A stretch of 58,579 bases of DNA from JABCPE02 sp963516475 (GCA_963516475.1 CAUQBR010000011.1:1-58579); one strand, 5' to 3'. Counted from the stretch's first letter, positions 18,137 to 26,241 are shown. The notes: generated by a model from the letters alone, not told the origin. Numbers and translations are program-made.

Positions 18137-19109
18137 ATGGAGCAACTCATTGCTCCAGAGGAGTATAATGAAAAACACGAGATTTTTTTTTAATGATGAT
18201 AAGGCAAAATCACAAATTTTAGCCTCCACTTTGCAGGTTTCACAAGAAGAATTTAAAGCAGTGCAGGATTGGTTTTTACTGCTTTTACAAAGGCTTTGTA
18301 AGCTAGAATTCGATAATGGGCATATCATTATTGACGAGCTTACCATTTGCCTTGAAAAAACTTTTACAAATTTAAGCCTCAACGCCAATAAACTCATCTT
18401 AGCTAAGCTCATTTATTACAACAACATTATCCAAAGCGGGTATCTGCAATCATCGGTTTTTGGGATTATGACGAAATTTTTAAATGACGAGATAGAGCAG
18501 CGTATGGCTGGTGCAGACTTCACTTTTGCACAATTTAAGGCGCTTAGTGAGTATTTAAAGCATAACTTTTATGTTTCTCCAAACGGTGACTTACTTGAAA
18601 ACCTCATAAAAATAGAAAAACGAAATAAAATTTTTACTAAAGCAAATGATGAAGAAAAACTTGCTATTATAAAAAATTTACTCCAAATCATTGATGATAC
18701 AGAGTTTCATCACGACATTATTATCTTTAAAAAAATTTTAGATTTCATCAAGATTAGTGATGAAAAAACGATTTATTATGTTAAAAATTTTATTCCAAAA
18801 AATCAGCAAGGTTGTTATCTAGTTACAAATAAAATTCTAAATTTAGCTCATTCCGAAGGTAAATTTGATTTATGTGTAAAAGCCCTGAAATGGTTGGATA
18901 GTGCACGAGGAAAAGAACCTTCTAAGGGCTGGCTAAATAATTTCAATGAACTTAAAAATGAGCTAGGCAAGGAGATACTGAATGAGGTAACAAATGAAAT
19001 TTTAAAACTTGAATCACTTGCATATCACGACTTTGGCTCATATAGTTGGCCTGATGATGTTATGAAACGCTTCATAAAATCGGCTGAGTGGATAAAAGAA
19101 CTACACTAA
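18107..19109 (+). CDS. unrecognised island protein, frame broken at a T9 tract
   Basis: I do not recognise the family. The uninterrupted frame starts at the ATG at 18168 (314 residues). A second frame opens at the ATG at 18107 (MSIEQKGKEQ...), runs into the same codons and stops at 18191-18193 inside a run of nine T (18183-18191). With eight T the two frames join into one protein of about 333 residues, which keeps the N-terminus shared with the next repeat copy. The product is helical and Lys/Asn-rich with no signal peptide or membrane segment, and ends in WPDDVMKRFIKSAEWIKELH. Either the short form from 18168 is made, or the gene switches on and off by slippage. Base composition looks more AT-rich than cysS. 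Confidence 0.6.
18183..18191 (+). repeat. T9 homopolymer at the frame break
   Basis: Nine T in a row inside the coding region. The present length ends the 18107 frame at once; loss of one T would fuse it to the downstream 314-codon frame. A possible slippage site. Confidence 0.7.
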
Positions 19110-19155
19110 TTAAAACATTACAGTTATGTCGATGGAGCAAAAAGACAAAGAGCAA
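19109..19155 (+). repeat. direct repeat copy 2
   Basis: Matches 18090-18136 over 47 bases with five mismatches. It begins on the last base of the preceding stop codon and includes the start MSMEQKDKEQ of a short frame. Confidence 0.8.
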
Positions 19156-19263
19156 TTGATTATTAAAGAAATTAGTAGCTTATTTAAAAAATTATTAGAC
19201 CGTTATGAATATAGAAATTTTAGCACCTTATTGCAAAACTACAAAACAGCAAAAACTCCTTGA
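19126..19263 (+). pseudogene. 45-codon remnant frame sharing the MS-EQK-KEQ start
   Basis: ATG at 19126 opens a 45-residue frame, MSMEQKDKEQLIIKEISSLF and onward to a stop at 19261. Its first ten residues are near-identical to the start of the 18107 frame, so it looks like the 5' end of a duplicated gene. It overlaps the next gene's start (19205) in another frame by 59 bases. Either it is a remnant, or it is the displaced true N-terminus of the 19205 gene. Confidence 0.45.
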
Positions 19264-19849
19264 AAAGCTCCGCAAAAAGCTTTCACTCAAAAGTAGTAAA
19301 GACCTACAAACTGTTTATGAACTTGTAGGATGTCTATTTGTAAGCAAACAATACGAAGGCTTATTAGCTTTCTTGCCAGAAGTGCTTGCAGTGCCTTTTG
19401 CCGAAAATTTTGATCTATGGTATCCTATAGAAAATTCTTTTTGTTTGATTGCAGCCATACCTACCATATCTCCAGAAGAGCGTAAAGCGTGTTTCTCTCA
19501 TTTTAAAACCGTAAGTGATTTTAAAAGCACTAAAGGAGCTCAGGAGGCTTTTGATTACTATTTTCATCGATATTTATCACTCTATTTTGTTAATGAAAAT
19601 TTAAACGATTTAGAAGAAATAGATGAATATCCTGCCTCTTATCAACTTTGGATTCATATAGCAATTATTGCCAGTGCTTCTGCTGTAAAACTCATCAATG
19701 AAGAAGTGGATTATAAAATACTTGATTTTCCGAGCTGGATGTCAAAACCCACCTATAACAGCAGGGAAGAACTACAAATGCGTATGGACGCCCTTATAAA
19801 TGAGCGACTCGCCGCTTTGCAGGATAAGAAATTTGTAAAGTATTATTAG
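19205..19849 (+). CDS. unrecognised helical island protein (214 aa)
   Basis: Not recognised. The 214-residue soluble protein starts at the ATG at 19205 (MNIEILAPYCKTTKQQKLLEKL). Visible are a basic N-terminal helix, a YELVGCLFVSKQYEGLLAFLPEVLAV segment that reads like a helical-repeat pair, a DFKSTKGAQEAFDYYF motif and an acidic ENLNDLEEIDEYPASYQLW stretch. There is no signal peptide or membrane helix. The next gene starts 25 bases on, so the two are probably cotranscribed. The neighbours suggest an immunity-type role, but nothing in this protein shows it directly. The real start may be 19126 if a frameshift is present. Confidence 0.7.
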   Translation: MNIEILAPYCKTTKQQKLLEKLRKKLSLKSSKDLQTVYELVGCLFVSKQYEGLLAFLPEVLAVPFAENFDLWYPIENSFCLIAAIPTISPEERKACFSHFKTVSDFKSTKGAQEAFDYYFHRYLSLYFVNENLNDLEEIDEYPASYQLWIHIAIIASASAVKLINEEVDYKILDFPSWMSKPTYNSREELQMRMDALINERLAALQDKKFVKYY

Positions 19850-19874
19850 TTTTGATAGTTAATAATTTTAAAAA

Positions 19875-20453
19875 ATGAATTTACAGCTGTTTATTGAGAA
19901 TTTTCCTTGGCGAAGATTCGGTACGCCTTACGAAACCAATGCCAATATAGTGAAGCAAAGCGTCCTAAAAATCCTTGATGGAACTGCTACCAAAAAGGAT
20001 TATTACAACCTTATCAATAGCTTGGAATCACAGGCTTGGCTCGTAAAACTTTCTCCTTGGGGGCTTAAACTTTATTTTGCTTTATTAACAGAAAATAAAG
20101 CTGATAAAGCATTGTTACTGAACGATATGCATACACTTTTCGAAGCGGCTAATTACAGTTCCCAATCTCCACAAGCCAAAGAATTTAAAGCGACCAAAGG
20201 AAAAACCGCTAAATATGAAGCATTCAAAGAAAAGCTATTTGACCCTGATTTTGATGGCGTAATGGATGATGAATTCCTAAAAGTTATAAAATCACTAGAC
20301 AGATATTATTACCATACGGCTGTTTTGGAATTATTTGAAACAAATATTTCTTTTTTAGAAAACCTTGCTGTTTCTGAGGACGAAGCAGTAGCAGAAAAAG
20401 CTGTTTTACTAGTAAAAGCCATTAAAAATCCTAAAATATATCTCTCAAACTAA
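19875..20453 (+). CDS. unrecognised helical island protein (192 aa)
   Basis: Not recognised. The 192-residue cytoplasmic protein begins MNLQLFIENFPWRRFGTPYE. Aromatic residues are frequent in the first third (WLVKLSPWGLKLYFALL). A FKATKGKTAKYEAFKEKLFD segment loosely recalls the STKGAQEAFDYYF motif of the previous gene. The end is acidic and helical (LAVSEDEAVAEKAVLLVKAI). It sits 25 bases after that gene and 30 bases before the first SMI1/KNR4 gene, on the same strand. Function is open; membership of the same accessory operon is the only firm statement. Confidence 0.7.
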   Translation: MNLQLFIENFPWRRFGTPYETNANIVKQSVLKILDGTATKKDYYNLINSLESQAWLVKLSPWGLKLYFALLTENKADKALLLNDMHTLFEAANYSSQSPQAKEFKATKGKTAKYEAFKEKLFDPDFDGVMDDEFLKVIKSLDRYYYHTAVLELFETNISFLENLAVSEDEAVAEKAVLLVKAIKNPKIYLSN

Positions 20454-20483
20454 ATAAATAAATTTTATAAAATAAGTATCATT

Positions 20484-21206
20484 ATGACATCAACTTTCAA
20501 TTTTGAGCTTTTTAAAAAGCGCTTAAACCTATTTTTAGAAAAGATAGAAGACCTTGGTGGCGAGGTAGAACCTCTTACAATAGAAAAACCCGCTACCGAG
20601 GAAGAAATCAAAGCCGTAGAGGCAAAATTAGGCTATACACTACCTCCGCATTTCCGTGAAGTACTCTTGGAAAACACTGCTCATTTAGAGTTTTATTGGA
20701 ATATCTGTACAGATGAAGACGAGGACTACGAAGATGAGGATGACGAGGACGAAGAAAATGGGGTTTTTCTCCCTGATGAATTAACAGAAATCTCCTCTGG
20801 AGAGTTGCTTTTTGGATTAGATTTGCTTTTGGGCTATGAAGAAAGTCGCAAGGGCTGGGAAGAGGATGTATATCCTGATTACAATAACGAATATGATCGT
20901 GTTTGGCATAACAAAATGGCTTTTCACCAAGTAGGCAATGGCGATTATATCGCTATTGAGTTAGAACCAGAGAATTATGGCAAGGTTGTGTATCTGAGTC
21001 ACGATGGTAGTGAAAACCACGGGCTTTATATAGCTGATAACTTTAAGGAATTCCTGATGAACTATGCTGTTGTGGGTTGTACTGGAGGAGAAGATTGGCA
21101 ATGGGAGCCTTTTTATACCAAAGGCAAAGGCATAGACCCTACCTCAAAGAACGCCAAAACTTGGTATAAGGTATTGGGGATAAATCCAAAGGAGTTGGAA
21201 GGGTAA
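20484..21206 (+). CDS. SMI1/KNR4 (SUKH) family protein, copy A
   Basis: A 240-residue SUKH-superfamily protein. Bacterial members are commonly immunity proteins that neutralise toxins of rival or sibling cells by binding them in the cytoplasm. Family signs are the N-terminal EEEIKAVEAKLGYTLPPHFREVLLEN (39-64) and the GNGDYIAIELEP and GKVVYLSHDGSENHGLYIADNF blocks in the core. Residues 77-91 are almost all Asp/Glu (DEDEDYEDEDDEDEE). It is a close paralog of the gene at 21879; the two differ mainly in this acidic loop. No toxin gene is adjacent, so it is an orphan immunity candidate. Confidence 0.85.
   Translation: MTSTFNFELFKKRLNLFLEKIEDLGGEVEPLTIEKPATEEEIKAVEAKLGYTLPPHFREVLLENTAHLEFYWNICTDEDEDYEDEDDEDEENGVFLPDELTEISSGELLFGLDLLLGYEESRKGWEEDVYPDYNNEYDRVWHNKMAFHQVGNGDYIAIELEPENYGKVVYLSHDGSENHGLYIADNFKEFLMNYAVVGCTGGEDWQWEPFYTKGKGIDPTSKNAKTWYKVLGINPKELEG
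20490..20690 (+). repeat. duplicated DNA of the SMI1 pair, copy A 5' part
   Basis: The first 200 or so bases of copy A align almost base for base with about 21888-22085 of copy B, with differences mostly at third codon positions. The 3' parts (near 20930-21110 and 22290-22470) also match closely. Boundaries are by eye. Confidence 0.75.
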
Positions 21207-21236
21207 AAAAGTATTAGTTACACTAAAAAATAGAAT

Positions 21237-21869
21237 ATGTTAGGTAATCTATTCAAAAAGAAGCCTACTTTTACCCCTGCAATGCAAGAGTTATTTGTAA
21301 AAATAAGTCTTGCATTGCCTCAGCATTTTCATTTCCTGCAAAAACAACTTACAGAAGGAATTATCAAAGGAATAAAGAAGCCCGAAGGACAGCGCTACCA
21401 ACTGCGTTTGGATATTCCTTTGCTCAACAAATACGAAGACAAAAAAGGACGGAATTTTTTGATTGAAAATATCGTAATACAGTCAGTTGAGACAGGCAAA
21501 AGTAGTGTGGTGAGTTGGAATGTAGCTTATGGATTGTTATTGTTGTATATTACAGCTAATAACGACTTTCTGAAATGGCAAGCTGAGGCGGTAGGGATAG
21601 ATACTTCCCGCATTCGTATAAAGTATTTAGATGATAGCCCTATTGAAAAACTTCTTTCCAAAGAAGAACAGCAATATATAATTCCTAATGATTTATACGA
21701 AGTGTCTTTAAACGACAAAACCTACTATCACGTACAGGATATAACCGATGGAGATGGCGATTTTATCGGGATAGATGCCGATAAGAATGTTTATGAGTTT
21801 AGGCACGACCCTTTTAAAATCACTTTGCTAACAGAACCCTTAGAAACCATCTTAAAAAATAATAAATAA
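21237..21869 (+). CDS. unrecognised island protein between the SMI1 paralogs (210 aa)
   Basis: Not recognised. The 210-residue protein starts MLGNLFKKKPTFTPAMQELF and has no signal peptide. It looks alpha/beta: a strand-rich middle (YQLRLDIPLLNKYEDKKGR, then NIVIQSVETGKSSVVSWNV), and a C-terminal DITDGDGDFIGIDADKNVYE stretch whose DGDGDFIGID resembles a Ca-binding or turn motif but may just be a beta-hairpin. It lies between the two SMI1/KNR4 copies with gaps of 30 and 9 bases. Insertion between duplicated immunity genes suggests a further immunity-type protein, as an inference only. Confidence 0.7.
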   Translation: MLGNLFKKKPTFTPAMQELFVKISLALPQHFHFLQKQLTEGIIKGIKKPEGQRYQLRLDIPLLNKYEDKKGRNFLIENIVIQSVETGKSSVVSWNVAYGLLLLYITANNDFLKWQAEAVGIDTSRIRIKYLDDSPIEKLLSKEEQQYIIPNDLYEVSLNDKTYYHVQDITDGDGDFIGIDADKNVYEFRHDPFKITLLTEPLETILKNNK

Positions 21870-21878
21870 CCTCAAAAA

Positions 21879-22568
21879 ATGAATATACCATTTAATTTTG
21901 AGCTTTTTAAAAAGCACCTGAACTTATTTCTTAGTAAAATAGAAGCTCTTGGTGGTGAGGTAGAACCTCTTACGATAGAAAAACCTGCTACAGAGGAAGA
22001 AATCAAAGCCGTAGAGGCAAAATTAGGCTATACACTACCTCCTCATTTCCGCGAAGTACTTTTGGAAAACACTACTCATTTGGAGTTTGGGTGGGATATT
22101 GATGATATTATAGATGAGGAAGATATTTCTTTACCTGATAAATTAGCTGAAATCTTTCGTGGAAAGTTGCTTTTTGGGCTGGATTTGCTTTTGGACTATG
22201 AGGAAGATCGCCAAGACTGGGAAGGGGAGGTATATCCAAATTCCGATAAAGAATACGACCGTGTTTGGCATAATAAAATGTCCTTTCAGCAAGTAGGCAA
22301 CGGTGATTATATTGCTATTGAGTTAGAACCAGAGAACTATGGAAAGGTTGTGTATCTCAGCCACGATGGTAGTGAAAACCACGGGCTTTATATAGCCAAT
22401 AACTTTAAGGAATTCCTGATGAACTACGCCGCTGTGGGTTGTACTGGAGGAGAGGATTGGCAATGGGAGCCTTTTTATACTGCAGGCAAAGGCATAGATC
22501 CTTCCTCAGAAAATGCACTTGCGTGGTATAAATTGCTAAATATAGATGAAAAAGAACTTGATATTTAA
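21879..22568 (+). CDS. SMI1/KNR4 (SUKH) family protein, copy B
   Basis: A 229-residue paralog of the 20484 gene. Residues 23-64 and the last 100 are nearly identical to copy A, including PPHFREVLLEN and YLSHDGSENHGLYIANNF. The main differences are at residues 71-90, where copy A's acidic run is replaced by a shorter segment (GWDIDDIIDEEDISLPDK), making B 11 residues shorter. High DNA identity points to a recent duplication followed by change in this loop, the likely partner-contact site if these are immunity proteins. The SH3-like gene follows after six bases. Confidence 0.85.
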   Translation: MNIPFNFELFKKHLNLFLSKIEALGGEVEPLTIEKPATEEEIKAVEAKLGYTLPPHFREVLLENTTHLEFGWDIDDIIDEEDISLPDKLAEIFRGKLLFGLDLLLDYEEDRQDWEGEVYPNSDKEYDRVWHNKMSFQQVGNGDYIAIELEPENYGKVVYLSHDGSENHGLYIANNFKEFLMNYAAVGCTGGEDWQWEPFYTAGKGIDPSSENALAWYKLLNIDEKELDI

Positions 22569-22574
22569 GCTTTT

Positions 22575-23270
22575 ATGAAATTATTGCTTTTATTTTTACT
22601 GATAAGCAGCTATACTTTTGCTCAAGTAAATGAAAACCATTTCTTTGCTGTAATCAATGACAAAGACGGCTATGTAAATGCGCGAAAAGAAGCGAATATA
22701 CACAGCAAAGTGATAAAAAAACTTGATAACAATACGCTTATTTTTGCTTTTGATTACAATAAATCAGAAGACGGCAATTGGATTTATGCTTATAATGATG
22801 GATACATCTATAATGACAGGGTCAAATGGTTAGAAAAATTACCCAAAGTCACCAAAAGCATTGAAAAGAAAAATGCTATTCACTTTTCAGGGAAAAATAT
22901 CAAGGTCACTCTTACCTCACAAAAGTTTGATAAAAGCAAACATTCTTTTGTTTATTATAAAGAATCCCATCACTCCATAGAAAAGATCGATGGAAAACCT
23001 TTTTGGGGAACAGATGGCGAAATGCCAAGAGAGGAATATAAAAATATCCAAATACACATCAATGGGAAACATGTTTCCCTCCCTAAAAGCGCTTATGATG
23101 ACCTATATGAACCTACTTTCTATACGGAACATAACTCCGTTTATTACGATAAAGAGCATGACAGCTACTATATAGTAGCTACTAATAGTGATGGCGCTGG
23201 CGCTTACATGGTCTGTTGGCAAATAGAAAAAGGAATTTATAAGGGCAGAAAAATTGGTATACCTTTTTAG
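22575..23270 (+). CDS. secreted protein with N-terminal SH3-like domain
   Basis: A 231-residue protein with a clear signal peptide (MKLLLLFLLISSYTFAQ, cut about residue 17). Residues 25-85 look like a bacterial SH3 domain (GYVNARKEANIHSKVIKKL, then GNWIYAYNDGYIYNDRVKWL). The C-terminal part is not recognised; it has a NSDGAGAYMVCWQIEKGIYKGR block. It lies in the periplasm or outside the cell and could bind cell-wall peptide or glycan. It is the last gene of the island and the only exported one, starting six bases after SMI1 copy B, so it may belong to the same transcript. Confidence 0.72.
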   Translation: MKLLLLFLLISSYTFAQVNENHFFAVINDKDGYVNARKEANIHSKVIKKLDNNTLIFAFDYNKSEDGNWIYAYNDGYIYNDRVKWLEKLPKVTKSIEKKNAIHFSGKNIKVTLTSQKFDKSKHSFVYYKESHHSIEKIDGKPFWGTDGEMPREEYKNIQIHINGKHVSLPKSAYDDLYEPTFYTEHNSVYYDKEHDSYYIVATNSDGAGAYMVCWQIEKGIYKGRKIGIPF

Positions 23271-23282
23271 AAGAAATTTTAT

Positions 23283-23290
23283 TAAATTTG
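23283..23290 (+). promoter_or_regulatory. -7 box before the cupin gene
   Basis: TAAATTTG matches TAnnTTTG and lies 39 bases before the cupin ATG. It suggests the polysaccharide block is not read only from the island promoter. No -33 TTG at the right spacing. Confidence 0.35.
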
Positions 23291-23329
23291 GCGAGAAAAT
23301 AATTACATTAACAATAAATATTTAGAAAT

Positions 23330-23677
23330 ATGCTGGAAATCGGGGAAAGGCCTTGGGGTAAATATTATGTCCTTGAGGACGAGGAAAACTACAAACTGAA
23401 AAGAATAGAAGTGAACGCAGGGCATCGTTTGTCTTATCAATATCACCATCATAGACAGGAGTTTTGGACGGTGGTTCAGGGTGAAGCTGTGGTTGTACTA
23501 GACGGAGTGGAACATGTAGTAAAATACGGAGAAAGTATCTTCATCCCGCTGGGAGCAAAACACAGAATAGAAAACAGAAGCTCAGAGCTTTTAGTTTTCA
23601 TAGAAGTGCAGACGGGAACTTATTTTGGAGAGGATGATATTATCAGATTAGAAGATGACTACGCAAGAGGAAACTAA
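23330..23677 (+). CDS. cupin, mannose-6-phosphate isomerase type II C-terminal-like
   Basis: A 115-residue single-domain cupin like the C-terminal isomerase half of ManC/type II phosphomannose isomerase. RPWGKYYVLEDE opens the domain. Metal ligands are expected in YQYHHHRQEFWTVVQG and PLGAKHRIENRS. A stand-alone version without the GDP-mannose pyrophosphorylase half is common in Bacteroidota. It would interconvert mannose-6-P and fructose-6-P, or may be a sugar-binding cupin with a different role. It heads the polysaccharide block and is convergent with the AlgX-like gene, with a hairpin between them. Confidence 0.82.
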   Translation: MLEIGERPWGKYYVLEDEENYKLKRIEVNAGHRLSYQYHHHRQEFWTVVQGEAVVVLDGVEHVVKYGESIFIPLGAKHRIENRSSELLVFIEVQTGTYFGEDDIIRLEDDYARGN

Positions 23678-23679
23678 AT

Positions 23680-23709
23680 AAAAAAGACTGTTATTCAACA
23701 GCCTTTTTA
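23680..23709. terminator. bidirectional terminator
   Basis: AAAAAGACTGTT and AACAGCCTTTTT pair around ATTC with one A-C mismatch, with A- and T-runs at the ends. It lies between convergent cupin and AlgX-like genes. Confidence 0.85.
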
Positions 23710-24770
23710 TTTTGTATCATATTGTAAATAAATTCAAACATGGCATATGATCCTTTCATTGTCCAATGGGTATCATCATAAAAATAGACATCCTTTTCTT
23801 TTTTTATCATATCTGATAAGATGGAGTAAGAAGGAATATATAGATATTCTTTTTTCTCTTTTTCCAACTTTTCAAAGAACAATGGCTCTTTTCCTTTAGG
23901 TTTATTTTTTATGTAAGGATAGTACAAGTCATATTTGTCAGGTGCTATCATCACGATGAGCTTTATTCCTTTTTTCTCTAACAATTGATTTATTTTATTA
24001 AAAACTTCATTTGCTTGAGAAACATTTTTATCATCATTTTTTTTAGGCAAGAATTTTATATCTTCTTTATAAAATAATAAATCCTCTGGATTATTTGAGA
24101 AAAGTAGATTTGTATTTGACTTAAAGCAATAAATATCTGAGTGAAGCGGTCTATTTAAGAACAAATATTGAAAATTAAACAATGGTATTTTGACCGTGGC
24201 ATCAGAGAAAAATTCTATTTTTTGTAGTTCATTGGAATTTGGGGATTTTAGTTTTTTCTCTTCGTATTCTTTTATCTGAGTTTTGATGCTGTCTATACTT
24301 TTGGATTGGGTAAAAGACAACTCTGAAGTTCTATCAACAGCGTATCTTTCCACTGTTTCCAGTACAACATATTCTGTTTTTACTCTATCAAAAAAATCAG
24401 AATTGATAAGTTCTATGAGCACCTGTATAGGATTTTCTTCTGATATGAATCTATCAACATGTGCAACAGAAATCCCTTTATTCGCAAGCATATTTTGATA
24501 ACCTACCTGTCTCGGCTCTGAAAAAGAGTCTCCAATGGTCAAAATATCTACCTTTATATTTTGATTCAAATCAGCTTCAGAAATGCGTATATATTTTTCT
24601 TCTAAAGGTTTATACTGAGCAATTATCTCAGATGAAGGAGCTGGATTATTATAAATAAATCCCAATCTCGCCAAATCTCCTTCGTTTTTTCTATAAAAAA
24701 CAGCATTTATGAAATAAAAAAGCAGGAAAGGCGCGACAAAAAAACTTGTTTTTGTGATAAATTTCTTCAT
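23691..24770 (-). CDS. AlgX/AlgJ-like SGNH protein, polysaccharide O-acetylation
   Basis: A 359-residue protein with one N-terminal membrane anchor (about 9-24) and the rest periplasmic. It has the SGNH-type ILTIGDSFSEP block with Asp81-Ser82 and the late YDDTHWTMKG block with Asp332 and His335, the catalytic set of AlgX/AlgJ O-acetyltransferases. It directly follows the MBOAT gene (six bases), and this pair is the classic AlgI plus AlgJ/X unit: the MBOAT moves the acyl group across the inner membrane and the SGNH protein places it on the glycan. The acceptor glycan here is unknown, probably the surface polysaccharide built by the neighbouring glycosyltransferases. Confidence 0.82.
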   Translation of the reverse strand: MKKFITKTSFFVAPFLLFYFINAVFYRKNEGDLARLGFIYNNPAPSSEIIAQYKPLEEKYIRISEADLNQNIKVDILTIGDSFSEPRQVGYQNMLANKGISVAHVDRFISEENPIQVLIELINSDFFDRVKTEYVVLETVERYAVDRTSELSFTQSKSIDSIKTQIKEYEEKKLKSPNSNELQKIEFFSDATVKIPLFNFQYLFLNRPLHSDIYCFKSNTNLLFSNNPEDLLFYKEDIKFLPKKNDDKNVSQANEVFNKINQLLEKKGIKLIVMIAPDKYDLYYPYIKNKPKGKEPLFFEKLEKEKKEYLYIPSYSILSDMIKKEKDVYFYDDTHWTMKGSYAMFEFIYNMIQNKKAVE

Positions 24771-24776
24771 TACTTA

Positions 24777-26225
24777 TTAAAATTGGAAATAAATAAACTG
24801 CTGCTCTTGTCCTCCAAAATAGAACAATGCTAAGATAAGAATATAGTAAAACGCATACCTTATAGGTCTTTTCCATTTTAGCCCAAGATGCTCTATGGCG
24901 TATTCATTCCTCCTGCCCATCCACTCTATCACAATGAATACCAGCAAAAGAATAGCCACTGTGCCTACTTTTGGCAAATCTGAAAAAGCAGGAATACTAA
25001 ATAATGATGGAGAAAATATTTCAGAAATATACGAAAAGGCATGCTGTATATTCTCCGCTCGGAAAAATATCCATGCCAATACAGTAAGTCCAAAAGTAGA
25101 AAGAATTTGTACAAATTCCCTAAAAGAAGGTAAAATTCGTCTATCTGCTACAACTCCCAGATTCACTCTGTTTTTACTAGTCAATAAAAGTGGAAGAAAA
25201 TACATAGCATTCAGCAGCCCCCATGCAATAAAAGTCCAATTGGCTCCGTGCCAAAATCCACTAACAACGAAAATTACGAAAGTATTTCGCACCTTCATCG
25301 CTGTACCGCCACGGCTACCTCCCAGCGGAATATAGATATAATCTCTAAACCAAGTATTTAGCGATATATGCCATCTTCGCCAAAACTCTGCGATATCTCT
25401 CGAAAAATATGGAAAATGGAAATTCTTTTTTAGTTCAAAGCCAAAAAGACGAGAAGTCCCAATGGCTATATCCGAATACCCAGAGAAATCACCATAAATC
25501 TGGAATGCAAAAAATATAGCCCCTAAAATCAGTGTACTTCCAGAGTAATCCGCTGAATTATTAAATATAATATTCGCAAACTGCGCACAATTATCGGCTA
25601 TAACTATCTTTTTGAACAATCCCCATAGAATCTGCCGAAGCCCATCCACCGCCTTGTGATAATCAAAAACTCTTTTTTTGTAAAACTGAGGCAGCAGGTC
25701 TGTCGCTCTCTCGATAGGACCTGCAACCAACTGCGGGAAGAAAGTCACAAAAGACGCAAACGCTATCAAATCCTTCGTAGGTTCTAATTTTCTTTGGTAA
25801 ACATCTATTGTGTAACTCAAAGTTTGGAATGTATAAAAACTAATCCCTACAGGAAGAATGATATTCAGCGTTTCTATATTAAGCTTTACTCCGAAAAGAG
25901 AAAAAGCTTCTACAAAATTTTCTACAAAGAAATTATAATATTTGAAAAAACCTAAAAATGAAAGGTTTATAAACAAACTCGTATAAAGCAAGATTTTTCT
26001 TTTTTTCTCGTTTTCTTCTTTTTTCAGAAGACAGCCAATGGTATAATCCACCAATGTACTAAATACTATCAGTGTCAAGAACTTCCAATCCCACCATCCA
26101 TAAAAAACATAACTGGCAGCGAGAATGAACAAATTCTGTAATTTCAAGTTCTTGTTTACTAAATACCAATAAATAAGAAACACTATCGGCAGAAATATCG
26201 CAAAATCAATAGAATTGAAAATCAT
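24777..26225 (-). CDS. MBOAT-family O-acyltransferase, AlgI-like
   Basis: A 482-residue multi-pass membrane protein of the MBOAT family. Family motifs are GYSDIAIGTSRLFGF, FWRRWHISLNTWFRDYIYIPLGGSRGG and the catalytic histidine (about 325) in GFWHGANWTFIAWG. AlgI-type members pass an acetyl group through the inner membrane to a periplasmic partner, here the AlgX-like product encoded directly downstream. Length is normal (450-520). A -7 box lies at 26242-26249. The two genes form a short operon on the minus strand, opposed to the glycosyltransferase at 26401. Confidence 0.92.
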   Translation of the reverse strand: MIFNSIDFAIFLPIVFLIYWYLVNKNLKLQNLFILAASYVFYGWWDWKFLTLIVFSTLVDYTIGCLLKKEENEKKRKILLYTSLFINLSFLGFFKYYNFFVENFVEAFSLFGVKLNIETLNIILPVGISFYTFQTLSYTIDVYQRKLEPTKDLIAFASFVTFFPQLVAGPIERATDLLPQFYKKRVFDYHKAVDGLRQILWGLFKKIVIADNCAQFANIIFNNSADYSGSTLILGAIFFAFQIYGDFSGYSDIAIGTSRLFGFELKKNFHFPYFSRDIAEFWRRWHISLNTWFRDYIYIPLGGSRGGTAMKVRNTFVIFVVSGFWHGANWTFIAWGLLNAMYFLPLLLTSKNRVNLGVVADRRILPSFREFVQILSTFGLTVLAWIFFRAENIQHAFSYISEIFSPSLFSIPAFSDLPKVGTVAILLLVFIVIEWMGRRNEYAIEHLGLKWKRPIRYAFYYILILALFYFGGQEQQFIYFQF

Positions 26226-26241
26226 AATGTCAAAAATATGG

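Noticed and set aside
18090..19155. Direct repeats as insertion-sequence or att site ends
   Set aside because: They contain start codons of related frames, and no transposase or integrase lies between or near them.
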